Made by a program: the position numbers and the translations under genes
Notes under the pieces: generated by a model
Databases searched by the model: none
What the model saw: only the letters and a program-made list of their open reading frames with translations
Told to the model about the DNA's origin: nothing
DNA from: Bradyrhizobium sp. OK095
GTDB taxonomy: Bacteria > Pseudomonadota > Alphaproteobacteria > Rhizobiales > Xanthobacteraceae
Reading direction: 5' to 3'
Length of the DNA: 64,000 bases
Assembly (NCBI RefSeq): GCF_900109945.1
Contig: NZ_FOBX01000001.1
Coordinates: 992,001 to 1,056,000 of the forward strand
Part shown: positions 63,905 through 64,000 of the stretch, piece by piece
How positions within the stretch are numbered: the first letter of the stretch is position 1
Layout of the letters: the number at the start of each line of letters is the position of its first letter

Positions 63905-63937
63905 GTCTTTCCGGGACGACGCACGCCCCGGAAAGAC
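63905..63937. terminator. Inverted repeat between convergent genes, likely terminator
   Basis: GTCTTTCCGG (63905-63914) is perfectly complementary to CCGGAAAGAC (63928-63937) over a 13-base loop. It lies between the stop at 63895 and the stop at 63947 of the gene on the other strand. Confidence 0.6.
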
Positions 63938-63946
63938 AGGAGTCGC

Positions 63947-64000
63947 TCAGCGCGCCTCGCTCTCCGCATTCACACTCGCAAGCCGCTTCACGCGCGGCGA
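63947..64000 (-). CDS. C-terminal end of an unidentified gene (partial)
   Basis: The last 17 codons (SPRVKRLASVNAESEAR) followed by a TGA at 63947-63949 are read on the minus strand. The terminator-like repeat just downstream supports a gene end. Too short to assign a family. Confidence 0.4.
   Translation of the reverse strand, partial: SPRVKRLASVNAESEAR

Overview
The window is a high-GC chromosomal segment of an alphaproteobacterium, most likely Bradyrhizobium or a close relative. This is inferred from GC content and codon use, a growth-pole-ring protein with a CtrA-type site upstream, a PlcP/Agt pair behind a PHO box, and intergenic palindromes of a kind I associate with Bradyrhizobium. 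I see no rRNA, tRNA, CRISPR array, transposase or integrase.

Region 1 (1-15.7 kb) is an envelope polysaccharide locus. It starts with the 3' end of hldD, then hldE (ADP-heptose), an O-antigen ligase, a CapD/FlaA1-type membrane epimerase/dehydratase, a glycosyltransferase and an NAD epimerase. Facing these are a WecA/WbpL-type polyprenyl-phosphate sugar transferase and an LPG-synthase-type membrane protein. A UDP-glucuronate 4-epimerase, a ManC-type enzyme, a Gfo/Idh/MocA oxidoreductase, a DegT aminotransferase and murJ follow. Together they make nucleotide sugars and heptose, start and ligate the glycan, and flip lipid II.

Region 2 (15.7-27.7 kb) is accessory. It holds a low-GC orphan gene, a DUF1127 gene and a DUF1152 gene. 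Next comes a cassette of about 7 kb with a large LuxR (LAL) ATPase regulator, a secreted esterase, a DJ-1/PfpI protein, an alpha/beta hydrolase and an odd SDR. Near-identical copies of about 100 bp flank the cassette and carry the DUF1152-end/CoxL-start junction, so it looks inserted between two once-adjacent genes. A form-II CoxL-like molybdoenzyme and a cytochrome c' follow.

Region 3 (27.9-38.2 kb) has a Cys/Met-metabolism PLP enzyme, a methyltransferase, a CHRD protein and a diheme cytochrome c. Next is an unusual cluster: nucleotidyltransferase, GT2, HprK-like kinase and PqqD-like protein, with a stand-alone Lrp/AsnC sensor domain beside it. A hybrid histidine kinase then follows whose N-terminal membrane domain keeps all the copper/ethylene ligand positions of plant ETR1.

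Region 4 (38.4-52.3 kb) has thiD, the PlcP/Agt-type phosphate-starvation lipid-remodelling pair behind a near-consensus PHO box, a threonine dehydratase, a caspase-like protein with an Asn/Gly-rich tail, an RbsD/FucU protein, small secreted or unknown proteins, an MFS permease, a dipeptide epimerase and an Mla-type lipid transport operon (permease, ATPase, MCE protein).

Region 5 (52.3-64 kb) is led by a 1904-residue growth-pole-ring (GPR/RgsE-like) protein with 22- and 44-residue repeats. A perfect TTAA-N7-TTAA CtrA-type site lies upstream. Hpt, ferredoxin, thioesterase, ferredoxin-NADP reductase and several envelope proteins of unknown role follow.

The items most worth pursuing are the HprK/PqqD/nucleotidyltransferase cluster, the ETR1-like kinase, the repeat-flanked cassette, and the CtrA and PHO sites.
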